Assembly (NCBI RefSeq): GCF_030814695.1
Contig: NZ_JAUSVL010000001.1
Span: 5,665,306-5,729,305 of the forward strand
DNA from: Oligosphaera ethanolica
GTDB lineage: Bacteria; Verrucomicrobiota; Lentisphaeria; Oligosphaerales; Oligosphaeraceae
Length of the DNA stretch: 64,000 bases
Direction: 5' to 3'
Part shown: positions 26,096 to 34,367 of the stretch, piece after piece
How positions within the stretch are numbered: the stretch's first letter is position 1
Layout of the letters: each line of letters begins with the position of its first letter
The notes under the pieces: generated by a model
The model's input: only the letters and a program-made list of their open reading frames with translations
Told to the model about the DNA's origin: nothing
Database searches by the model: none
Translations under genes and position numbers: made by a program

Positions 26096-26300
26096 TGATC
26101 GGTCTGATCCGTCTGATTTTCTTTTTCGCGGACCGATCGGACCGATCGGACTGATCGGACTGATCGGACTGATCGGACTGATCCGTCTACCTGGTCGGTC
26201 CGATCCGTCTGATCCGTCTACCTGATCGGTCTGATCCGTTGGCTTAACTGACTGTTTTTTCGCAGACCGATCGGTCCGATCCGTCGGATCCGTCGGATCA
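26096..26300. repeat. 9-bp GATC repeat array C
   Basis: This array is more degenerate than array B: units such as GATCGGACT (several in tandem), GATCCGTCT and GATCGGTCC are interrupted by short T-rich stretches. It fills most of the gap between the PII-like gene and the MATE gene. No gene or clear terminator is seen here, though the T-runs after GATC hairpins could act as one. Confidence 0.85.
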
Positions 26301-26353
26301 ACAAACTGTTTTTCGTTGTCCATCCTGTCCACCCTATCGAAAACGACATCCCC

Positions 26354-27721
26354 ATGAGTTCCATCCGAGCTGAATACATTCACGGGCCAGTTGGCACGAC
26401 CATGTTGAAGACGGCCTGTGCCATGTTGGCGGGCACGCTGGCCATGTCAGGCTACAACATCGCCGACACCTTTTTTGTGGGCCAGCTCGGTGGCGAAGCG
26501 CCACTGGCCGCGATGGGCTTCACCTTTCCCGTCGTCATGTTGGTCGGCTGTATTTTCCACGGCACTGGCGGCGGCATCATGGCGACCATGGCCCACGCGC
26601 TGGGCCGCAACGACAGCAAACAAGCCGCGCTGCTGGTCAGCTCCGGCCTGCTCCTAGTCAGCATCATCGCCGTCCTACTGGCAGCCATCGGCATCCTCAG
26701 TGCCGACTGGCTCTTTGCGGCCTTTGGCGCCGAGGGCGAGACGCTCGTGCAAGTCCGCCGTTACATGGACGTGTGGTATTTCGGCTGCTTCACCGCCGGT
26801 CTGAGTATGGAAGGCAACAAAGCGCTCATTGCCGCCGGCAAGCCCAAAAGCGCCAGCAGTATGACCATCCTGGGCATGCTCGTCAACATTGTCCTCGACC
26901 CCCTCTTCATCTTCGGCTTCGGGCCCGTGCCCGGCATGGGCATCCGCGGCGCGGCCATCGCCACCGTGCTGTCGCAGATGGTTTCTGCGGTCGTCATCAT
27001 CTTTATCCTCCGCCAAGCCGAGCTGCTGCATTTCCGCCGCATTGCCCTGCCGAGGCTGTTCGAGGCCTGGCGGACCATCATCCGCTATGCCATCCCAGGC
27101 ATTCTCGGCATGCTGCTCTTCCCCATCGGCAACGCCGTCACCACGCGCATCACCGCGTCCTTTGGCGATGCCGCCGTCGCCGCCGTTTCTGCCGCCACCC
27201 GCCTGGAGATGGTCGCCTTCGTCTTCCCCATGGCCGTCGGCATCACCCTCATGCCCATGATCGCCCAGAATTACGGCGCGAAACTCTACAGCCGCGTGCG
27301 CCAGTGCCTCCGCTTCGCCATTGGCACCGCCGCGTTCTTCCTCATCGCCATGGGCGCCGTCTTCATCATCTTCGCCCCGAAGATCGTCGTCTTCTTCACG
27401 CCCGAACAGTCCGTTCAGGAGATCATGGTCATGTATCTGCGCATTATCCCCTACGGCCTGTTCATGGTCGAGATTTTCCGCTTCGCGGGTTTTGCCTTCA
27501 CCGGCTGTGGCCGCCCCAGCACCGACGCGTGGCTCAAGGCCACGCGCATTATCGGCATGCACATCCCGCTGTCGCTGCTGGCCATGGTCCTCGGCAGCCT
27601 CCCCGGGCTCTTCTGGGCACGACTGGCCAGCGATATCCTCTCCGGTATCATCGCACTAATCCTCGCTTGGCGCTTCGTGCACCGCCTCCCCGCAGACGGC
27701 CAGGACATCAGCCCGGCATAA
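26354..27721 (+). CDS. MATE-family efflux transporter
   Basis: A 455-residue polytopic membrane protein of about twelve helices. The two-fold MATE repeat is recognisable: NIADTFFVGQLGGEAPLAAM in TM1-2 and a related RITASFGDAAVAAVSAATR in the second half, with FCFTGCGRP-type ending segments in TM10-11 (GFAFTGCGRPSTDAW). MATE proteins export cationic drugs in exchange for Na+ or H+. The ribosome site is weak. The ogt-like gene follows 15 bases downstream, so the two are probably co-transcribed. Confidence 0.92.
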   Translation: MSSIRAEYIHGPVGTTMLKTACAMLAGTLAMSGYNIADTFFVGQLGGEAPLAAMGFTFPVVMLVGCIFHGTGGGIMATMAHALGRNDSKQAALLVSSGLLLVSIIAVLLAAIGILSADWLFAAFGAEGETLVQVRRYMDVWYFGCFTAGLSMEGNKALIAAGKPKSASSMTILGMLVNIVLDPLFIFGFGPVPGMGIRGAAIATVLSQMVSAVVIIFILRQAELLHFRRIALPRLFEAWRTIIRYAIPGILGMLLFPIGNAVTTRITASFGDAAVAAVSAATRLEMVAFVFPMAVGITLMPMIAQNYGAKLYSRVRQCLRFAIGTAAFFLIAMGAVFIIFAPKIVVFFTPEQSVQEIMVMYLRIIPYGLFMVEIFRFAGFAFTGCGRPSTDAWLKATRIIGMHIPLSLLAMVLGSLPGLFWARLASDILSGIIALILAWRFVHRLPADGQDISPA

Positions 27722-27736
27722 TCAGGAGCACCCCGC

Positions 27737-28228
27737 ATGAGCACCAAAGTCTTTACCACCATGCCCTCCCCCATCGGCACCCTAACCATCGTCGCCAGCA
27801 ACAGCGCCATCTGTGCACTCGGCCTGCCTGGCGATGACGTCGCCCCCGACGCCTGCGGCGTTCGCGACGACCAGCATCCCCTGCTACGCCAGGCGTGTGC
27901 GGAGCTCCACGAGTACTTCACCGGCGCCCGCCGCATCTTCACCCTGCCCATCCAACCTGCAGGCACGCCCTTCCAGCTGGCCGTGTGGACGGTCATGCGC
28001 GCAATCCCCTACGGCGAAACCCGCAGCTACGGCGAGCTGGCCGCAGCAATCGGCAAACCCGCCGCGGCGCGCGCCATCGGCCAAGCCTGCAACCGCAATC
28101 CCATCGCCATCATCCAGCCATGCCACCGCGTCCTTGCCGCCCATGGCGCCCCCGGCGGCTTCCGGGCCGGCTTGGCTATCAAACGGCAGCTCCTCGCCCT
28201 GGAAGCGGCCAGCGGCCGCGACGCCTGA
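27737..28228 (+). CDS. ogt: Methylated-DNA-protein-cysteine methyltransferase
   Basis: A 163-residue suicide repair protein that removes alkyl groups from O6-alkylguanine. The DNA-binding helix-turn-helix region (YGETRSYGELAAAIGKPAA), the arginine finger region (ARAIGQACNRNP) and the active site IQPCHRV (Cys129) are present, and the family GGFRAGLAIKRQLLALE ending follows. The length fits Ogt/MGMT without an Ada domain. AGGAG lies upstream of ATG 27737, 15 bases after the MATE stop. Confidence 0.95.
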   Translation: MSTKVFTTMPSPIGTLTIVASNSAICALGLPGDDVAPDACGVRDDQHPLLRQACAELHEYFTGARRIFTLPIQPAGTPFQLAVWTVMRAIPYGETRSYGELAAAIGKPAAARAIGQACNRNPIAIIQPCHRVLAAHGAPGGFRAGLAIKRQLLALEAASGRDA

Positions 28229-28257
28229 ATGGCGGGTGTAACGCCCCTTCTAGGCGC

Positions 28258-29445
28258 TCATTCCTTTGGGACGTGATCTTGCGCCAGGCAGGCCCGGTAG
28301 CTCAGATCGACGGCCAGGGCGCCCAAAGGCGCCGTCAACAAGATAGCCACCACGGCTACCGCCAACACCAGCGGGCCGCAGGACAGGCCCATGCCCAAGG
28401 GCACCGCACCAATGGCCGCCTGCACCGTCGCCTTGGGAATGTACGACACCATGCAGAAAAAACGCTCCGGCGCCGCCAGCGGCGTACCCAGCAAACTGCA
28501 CCACACGCCCGCCATGCGAAACACCAGCGCCAAGACCACCAACAGCACGATCAGCAGCCCGGCCGCCAGCGCGTAACGGATGTCCACCGCCGCGCCGACC
28601 AGCACAAACAACAGTATCTCCGCAGCCACCCACACTTTGCTGAATTTCACTGCCAGACGCCGCGCCACCGCCGGCTCCCGCCGCAGCAGGGTCAAACCCA
28701 TGCAGATAATCGCCAGCAAGGCCGAAAATGGCGCAACCCCACGCTGCTCGAAGGCCATGCAGAAAAAAGCAATGCTCAACAGAATGAGTACCTTGAGCGA
28801 ATCACGCAACTCCAGACGCCGAAACAACGCCGCCAACGCCAATCCCAGAACAATTCCGCCCGCAATGCCCGATGCCACCGCCAGCGGTATGCGGACAACG
28901 CTGCCCAGCGTCACCCCAGCGCCAGATGCCATCGCCACAAATGACGAAAACAGCACGATCACAAAGATGTCGTCCACCGACGCGCCCGCGACCAAAAGCT
29001 GCGGGATGCTTTTGCGCCCGCCGTAGCCACGGTCCATCAGCGACAACATGCGCGGGACAATCACCGCCGGCGACACCGCCGCAACCACCGCGCCGAGTAT
29101 CGCCGCCTCCAGAATACTCACGCCCAAAAGCAACGGCGCCAGCCAGACAATGCCGGCGATCTCAAACAACGCCGGCAGCCAGCACATGAGAAAGGCCGGC
29201 CGGCCGACGCGCCGCAACTCGGTCAGTTGCAGGGACAGCCCCACCCGCGTCAGTATCACCACCAACGCCAATTGCCGCAAATCCGGTGCGATGGCCATGA
29301 GCTTCTCGTCGAGCAGCCCCAGCGCGTGCGGCCCCAGTGCCATACCCACCAGCAGCATACCCAGCAAACCCGGCAAACGCAGCCGCTCGCAGAGCTGCGC
29401 CGCGATTATTCCCAACATCAGCACCAGGGCCAAACTCAATAACAT
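28258..29445 (-). CDS. Cation:proton antiporter (CPA-type Na+/H+ exchanger)
   Basis: A 395-residue, highly hydrophobic protein with about twelve membrane helices. The family signature helices are LPGLLGMLLVGMALGPHALG (TM2) and AVSPAVIVPRML (TM4), and GASVDDIFVIVLFSSF corresponds to the ion-binding TM5 region with an Asp pair. It probably exchanges Na+ or K+ for H+. There is no cytosolic regulatory (RCK/USP) domain. AAGGAAC precedes ATG 29445. It follows the GH42-like gene by 42 bases on the same strand and may be co-transcribed with the sugar genes. Confidence 0.85.
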   Translation of the reverse strand: MLLSLALVLMLGIIAAQLCERLRLPGLLGMLLVGMALGPHALGLLDEKLMAIAPDLRQLALVVILTRVGLSLQLTELRRVGRPAFLMCWLPALFEIAGIVWLAPLLLGVSILEAAILGAVVAAVSPAVIVPRMLSLMDRGYGGRKSIPQLLVAGASVDDIFVIVLFSSFVAMASGAGVTLGSVVRIPLAVASGIAGGIVLGLALAALFRRLELRDSLKVLILLSIAFFCMAFEQRGVAPFSALLAIICMGLTLLRREPAVARRLAVKFSKVWVAAEILLFVLVGAAVDIRYALAAGLLIVLLVVLALVFRMAGVWCSLLGTPLAAPERFFCMVSYIPKATVQAAIGAVPLGMGLSCGPLVLAVAVVAILLTAPLGALAVDLSYRACLAQDHVPKE

Positions 29446-29487
29446 CGGTGTTCCTTATACGACATCACGGCCTTACGCGGCCTCGTT

Positions 29488-31638
29488 CTACCCAATCTGA
29501 AATAGCCGAGTTTCGCCGCGGGTCGTGGTCAGCGTGAAGGTGCGGAGGTTCTGGCCCAGTTCCTCGCCGCTGATGGCGTCGCGCACCGTCGCCGGTGCAG
29601 GAAGGGTAATCGCCAGGTCACCGCTGCACTTCGCGTGCACACTCAGCCAGCCCGGTCCCGCAAGTATCTGGTCGCCGCGACTGCCGTAGAGATGCACGCC
29701 GGCCTCGGCGGCAAAATGCGCCAGCAAGGCCGACGGCATGCCCGGCGAGCTGCTCCAAATGGAACGCCAGTCGGGCAGGCGTTTCGCCATCAGCGCGGCG
29801 CCATCGCCCGTACCGGGGGCGACAATGCTCGTGCCCTCGACATAATAGCCCAGGCTTTCGGCCGACGGGTCTTTGCCGCTCAGGCGCGGGAAGAGATTGC
29901 CGCTGTAGCCATAGACGACGCGCTGGCCGTCCAGCCAGGTCTCCGTCAGCATGGACGCCCGGCCCTGGTTGACAAGCGCGAAGTCCATGCCGGTCAGGGC
30001 CTTCACCCGTTCCACATCGCTGTTGCCGTCATGGACCATACACGGCGCATAGAACCACAGCACGGTCCGACCCTCTGCACAAAGCCGCTGACGCATGAGC
30101 CGCAGCAACGCGTCGTCCACCATGAATGCGTTGAGCACCACGCAGAAACGGTATTGCTGCAGACGGCCCTTCTTAACCAGCTCAGGCAGGTCCTCAATGC
30201 GATAAATGTCGTACGGCGCGCCAATCGCCGCAATTTCATGCAGCTGCTGTTCGATGAACAGCCCCGCAAAGCGCAGCGGATAGCCACGCATCGCGTGCTC
30301 ACTGCGGTCACTGGCAAAGACCGCGATCGCTGCCGTGCTAGCACGCCGGGCCAGCGTCTCGTCAGCAAACTGCCGCAGGCGCGTGATTTCGGCCAACAGC
30401 GCGTCGTCGTAAAACCAGCCCTGCCCGCGCAGATCCATCCACCACAGCGACCCACCCGAACGCCATATGTCGAGAAAATTTCGCCGGAGGTTATTCACCG
30501 CGCCGTCCGCGTCATTGGCGACGTAGCCGTGGTGGGCGCTGGCCCGGTGCGTGCCGGTATCGTCCTCGCCGTAGTAGAGCTTGCCGTGCAGGCCGATGCT
30601 GCCGGGCAGCACCTGCGCGGTGCTGAAACCGCCAGGCTGCCGCGCCGCATAGCTGATGGGTGCGCAGATCATGTCGACATCCGGCGAGCTGAGCACCCGC
30701 TGCTGGGCGTTATGGCCAACGCCAAAATGCGCCGCGCTATTGGCCTCGAGGTTCATGTAGCCGTAGAAAGTGCTATAGACCTTGCGCCGCCCCAGCTTGG
30801 CCAGCGTCCGTTTGACCGTCTTGGCCTGCAGAATCACCGAATCGGCCATGGCCTCGGCCGTGAACTGCTGGAAATCCACCCGCCAACGGCTGCCCGCACC
30901 GAGCATCAGCGGCGACATCGACGTGGCGGCGCCCAGCACGCTCGCCGGCGGTGGGAATTCCACCGTGGCGAAATCCAGCGTAGGCTGTCCCCAGGCCGTA
31001 CGCAACGCATCGACGCTGCCGTATTTGCTGCGCAGCCACTCGCGAAATGCCCTGAGCTGCGGCGTGCTGTAATCACTGACGACATTGCCCCAAAAATAGG
31101 CGTGTTCCGCGCAGTGCCCAAAGCCCGTGTGGTAGCCAATCACCCGGTCGCCCCAATGCGCCTCGAAGTACTCCACGGCCGCCACCAGCGCCCGTGTCGC
31201 ATCGGCCAACCAGCGCGACGACGTCACCGCCGCCAGCGGCCCCCTCACAAACTCGCGTTTGTCCAGCGAATAATGCACCATCAACTCGCCCGGATGCGCC
31301 TGCTTCCACCACTCCGGTGGCACCATGCGAATGCGCGGCAGCACCAGCACGTCGGGATTACCGGCCAGCAGGGTCCGCATCGTCCGGTCAATCACCTCGG
31401 GCGTCATCGCCGGAAAAGGCGTCTGCACATCGCCATAGACCACCGGCTGGGATGGATCCGGACCGGCGCCCAGCCACAGCTGACCGATAAACGAGAACAA
31501 CTGCACACCGCAGCGGCCAAAATTGGCCGCATCGACTTCCTCGACGTTCCATTTCCAGTGCATCAACCCGGTCACCGGCTGGCCATCAATGTGGAGGGTC
31601 GGACAACCATTGCAGTCACGTACGTCAGCGTCTCTCAT
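29488..31638 (-). CDS. GH42-like putative glycoside hydrolase
   Basis: A 716-residue soluble protein without a signal peptide. The N-terminal half looks like a (beta/alpha)8 barrel of the beta-galactosidase GH42/GH-A type: an early GLMHWKWNVEEVDAANFGRCG strand-helix, RIRMVPPEWWKQAHPGE, and GYHTGFGHCAEHAYFWG, where GH42 enzymes keep their acid/base region. The middle part (IAVFASDRSEHAMR, FCVVLNAFMVDDALL, TVLWFYAPC) resembles the class-I glutaminase-like trimerisation domain of GH42. The C-terminus has a beta-sandwich feel. Exact catalytic residues could not be fixed. ATG 31638 has AAGGAG; it lies 60 bases behind the GH38-like gene. Confidence 0.65.
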   Translation of the reverse strand: MRDADVRDCNGCPTLHIDGQPVTGLMHWKWNVEEVDAANFGRCGVQLFSFIGQLWLGAGPDPSQPVVYGDVQTPFPAMTPEVIDRTMRTLLAGNPDVLVLPRIRMVPPEWWKQAHPGELMVHYSLDKREFVRGPLAAVTSSRWLADATRALVAAVEYFEAHWGDRVIGYHTGFGHCAEHAYFWGNVVSDYSTPQLRAFREWLRSKYGSVDALRTAWGQPTLDFATVEFPPPASVLGAATSMSPLMLGAGSRWRVDFQQFTAEAMADSVILQAKTVKRTLAKLGRRKVYSTFYGYMNLEANSAAHFGVGHNAQQRVLSSPDVDMICAPISYAARQPGGFSTAQVLPGSIGLHGKLYYGEDDTGTHRASAHHGYVANDADGAVNNLRRNFLDIWRSGGSLWWMDLRGQGWFYDDALLAEITRLRQFADETLARRASTAAIAVFASDRSEHAMRGYPLRFAGLFIEQQLHEIAAIGAPYDIYRIEDLPELVKKGRLQQYRFCVVLNAFMVDDALLRLMRQRLCAEGRTVLWFYAPCMVHDGNSDVERVKALTGMDFALVNQGRASMLTETWLDGQRVVYGYSGNLFPRLSGKDPSAESLGYYVEGTSIVAPGTGDGAALMAKRLPDWRSIWSSSPGMPSALLAHFAAEAGVHLYGSRGDQILAGPGWLSVHAKCSGDLAITLPAPATVRDAISGEELGQNLRTFTLTTTRGETRLFQIG

Positions 31639-31698
31639 GACAGCTCCTTCGTATGCCAACTCGGTGGGCAAAAAACATCATCTATCACTGGACCGCGG

Positions 31699-34284
31699 TC
31701 ATGCCTGCGGCACGAGCAGCAGCGTCTTGATCTCATAGGGCTTAAATGACAACACCACGCCCGGTTCTTCCGCCAAGGGCCGCTCCCGTAAATCCGCCAG
31801 ACGCCAGACGTAGCCCGGTTGCGCCGGCAGGCGCAAAGACGCCGCCGCTCCAGCACTTTCATAGCAACGCAACACGACCGCGCCGGCCTTCTCCTCGGCG
31901 ATCTTCACCCACGACACAACCACAGTCGTGTCACTGCAATCCGGCAACACCGGCAAGGACAGGCCCGGCGCCGCGCCCGGCGCCGCCGGCTGGGACAGGC
32001 CCACGCCAACGCAGCGCAACGACGAATTCAGTTCGTGGCCACAACGGCCCGCCACCGGCGCCCCAGCATCACGGGGCTCCAGCCGGAACCGGAAGACGTA
32101 ATCGCCGAAAGGCGGCCGCTGCACGCTTGTCTTGCTGCCGTCTTCGTTGATCTGCACGCCACCAGAGGTGCAACCGATGCCTCGCAACATGCAGCAGCTC
32201 GCGGTATTGCCATTGAACACCCACATGCGATGGTCGGCGCCGATGGTCACGCCACTCAGTGAATCCGCGCCGTCGACCCAGTCGCGCGCCAGGCGGATCG
32301 TGCTCACGTCGGTCACGTCCATCGCCTTGAACTGGCTCGTCGGACTAGGCGCGGCTGTTTCCGCTGGATGCGACCGGTAGTAAATGCTCTCGGGATAGCG
32401 CACTTGCCCAAATGGCACGCCATAGCACCACTGCACGTCTTGCGTGCTCTGCAGCGGAAAGCTCTGCTCTATGCGCACATAGCGGTGCTCGCGCCATTCA
32501 AGGCGGTTCTCCAGCTCAATCAAGGGCCGGTCAGCCCACAGCGTCAAACGTTGCGTGAAACGCTGATTGTAGATGCGCCCGGTAATCTCCACCACGGTGC
32601 TAAGCGCGTCATGCACGGGCCACTCCACGCCATCAATAATCGCTGGCATGACCCGGCCCGACAGCGGCATGCTGCTGATGTAATTGCCACGCCGCTCTTC
32701 GACGCCCACTATCGCCGCGTCAGTGACCAGCGGCCGCCCGTGGACTTTGTCGTGGATCGACACGCCGCCGCTGATGCGGTCGACCGAGAGCTTGAAAAAG
32801 TCGTTTTCAAACTCATCGCGACCGACCGGGCGGTTGCCGTGGCGGCGATCAAGGTCCCGGTCGTCATGGATAACACCCGCCGGCGCCGGCAAAGCCGCGC
32901 GCGCCGCCGCTTCGAGGTAGTACGCACGAGCCCCAAAAGCCGGGATGTCCTGCGCGAAAAATTCCACCTCGAAGGTATCGGCGACCATATTGAGATGGCG
33001 CACGAGCCGGCAGGGCACTTCCCGCCCCGCGTCGTCAATCAGCCTGACGGCGTTATGTGGCACGTTCGTGGTCCGGAAGGCGGCGAAGCTGTCGCCGTAC
33101 ACGGCTGTGCGCGCCCGCACGAGTTCGCTGCGGCGCCAAGACAGCGAGTTGAAAATGACGATTGGGAATGCATGCGGCCGCGGCGCCGTCGTCCGCGCGG
33201 CAAAACGCCGGCTGAGGGCCTCGAAGCACTGCCGGGCGACGTCCCGCGCGCTGGTTTTCAGCCGCAGCTTGTCTTCGTCGGCGATTTCGCCGCCGATGCC
33301 ATTCTGGTTGTGGTCCATGCCGTCCAGCAGCCAGTCCCATGCCTGCCGCAAGCCCGCTTCGGGCCGATCGTCCCGCCCCATGAGGACATTGACGGCGGCC
33401 AACCACTCGGCGTCATGCAGCATCATCTCCGCCGCGATGTCCTGCGGCCACAGGTCTGGCCAGCTGCTTTCGATATTCGGCCACTCGCTGGGTATCTCGC
33501 CGTAAAGCTCTTTCACCGCCACGGGCGTCGTCTTGGCGAAGAACTCCTTGAAGGTAGCATAGCGCAGAGGCCGCGTGCTTTCGGCATTCCAGCTCTTGAT
33601 GAACTGATAGATGTCCTCGGTCGGCGCGTAGAGGTCCATGCCCCAATGCATGATCTGCGGGTAGTCAACGGCTGCGCAGTAGTCCGCGAAGCGCTTGCGA
33701 CCGGCCTCGCGCCGCTCCGCCTCCGGAAATGGCGAGAGCATGTTGGCGAGACTGGCGTAGTGCAGCGGATAGTACGCGTCCACCACTGTGCCATCCAGTC
33801 CGTGCCACCGCGCAAAATCCGTATGCACGGGGCAACCGCGAGACAACACCAGCACCCGCATGCCAAACAGCGCCGTCAGCTGCGGTAACTGCGGCGTCGC
33901 GCCGGGAATATCGGACATGCTCAGAATGTCCGGACTCACCCCCAGCAGCCGCTGGCATTCGTCCAAGCCATAGAGGACATTGCGGACGGTCGTCTCACCG
34001 CTGGGCAGATGCGAATAGATGATCGACCGCAGCGGCACCAACTCCAGGCGTCCCGCCTGCGCATAGCGCCGCAGGCGTTCGCGGTCCTCGGGAAAACAAC
34101 TCAGGTGGTGCTCAAGAAAATTGGTCGACTCAATCATGAAGCGGTAGTCGTCATGCGCGTCCAACAGGGCCAGCGCCTGGCGGATGATGTGGCTACCGCG
34201 CGACAGGCATTCCTCTCGCGTACCCGCCCAAAAGAGATCCAAATGCGAAAAAGGAATGATGCTTAAGTCCGTATTGCTCGCCAT
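31699..34284 (-). CDS. GH38-like alpha-mannosidase
   Basis: An 861-residue cytoplasmic enzyme with the GH38 layout. The metal-binding HxD is SHLDLFW (His14, Asp16), and the retaining nucleophile is probably Asp125 in SMSDIPGATPQLPQL, aligned with the D-x-FGH-x-x-QLP motif. A helical middle domain containing DWLLDGMDHNQNG and EALSRRFAAR and a C-terminal beta-sandwich region (FPIVIFNSLSWRRSELV through RIEQSFPL) complete the fold. It most likely trims alpha-mannosyl residues from imported glycans. ATG 34284 follows GAGGCGGAG. It is between the beta-helix gene (83-base gap) and the GH42-like gene. Confidence 0.8.
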   Translation of the reverse strand: MASNTDLSIIPFSHLDLFWAGTREECLSRGSHIIRQALALLDAHDDYRFMIESTNFLEHHLSCFPEDRERLRRYAQAGRLELVPLRSIIYSHLPSGETTVRNVLYGLDECQRLLGVSPDILSMSDIPGATPQLPQLTALFGMRVLVLSRGCPVHTDFARWHGLDGTVVDAYYPLHYASLANMLSPFPEAERREAGRKRFADYCAAVDYPQIMHWGMDLYAPTEDIYQFIKSWNAESTRPLRYATFKEFFAKTTPVAVKELYGEIPSEWPNIESSWPDLWPQDIAAEMMLHDAEWLAAVNVLMGRDDRPEAGLRQAWDWLLDGMDHNQNGIGGEIADEDKLRLKTSARDVARQCFEALSRRFAARTTAPRPHAFPIVIFNSLSWRRSELVRARTAVYGDSFAAFRTTNVPHNAVRLIDDAGREVPCRLVRHLNMVADTFEVEFFAQDIPAFGARAYYLEAAARAALPAPAGVIHDDRDLDRRHGNRPVGRDEFENDFFKLSVDRISGGVSIHDKVHGRPLVTDAAIVGVEERRGNYISSMPLSGRVMPAIIDGVEWPVHDALSTVVEITGRIYNQRFTQRLTLWADRPLIELENRLEWREHRYVRIEQSFPLQSTQDVQWCYGVPFGQVRYPESIYYRSHPAETAAPSPTSQFKAMDVTDVSTIRLARDWVDGADSLSGVTIGADHRMWVFNGNTASCCMLRGIGCTSGGVQINEDGSKTSVQRPPFGDYVFRFRLEPRDAGAPVAGRCGHELNSSLRCVGVGLSQPAAPGAAPGLSLPVLPDCSDTTVVVSWVKIAEEKAGAVVLRCYESAGAAASLRLPAQPGYVWRLADLRERPLAEEPGVVLSFKPYEIKTLLLVPQA

Positions 34285-34367
34285 GTGCTCCGCCTCGTGA
34301 ATGCATCTCAATGATGCCATCGACAATGATCAATGACGACCTGGTAGGGCCTTTGCGCGCGCCCACT

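Noticed and set aside
29635..31749. 704-codon plus-strand frame opposite the GH42-like gene (and similar long frames at 32368-33888, 34584-36089 and 1956-3125)
   Set aside because: All lie antisense to genes with recognisable motifs, are Arg/His/Ala-rich and lack credible starts; typical of high-GC DNA.
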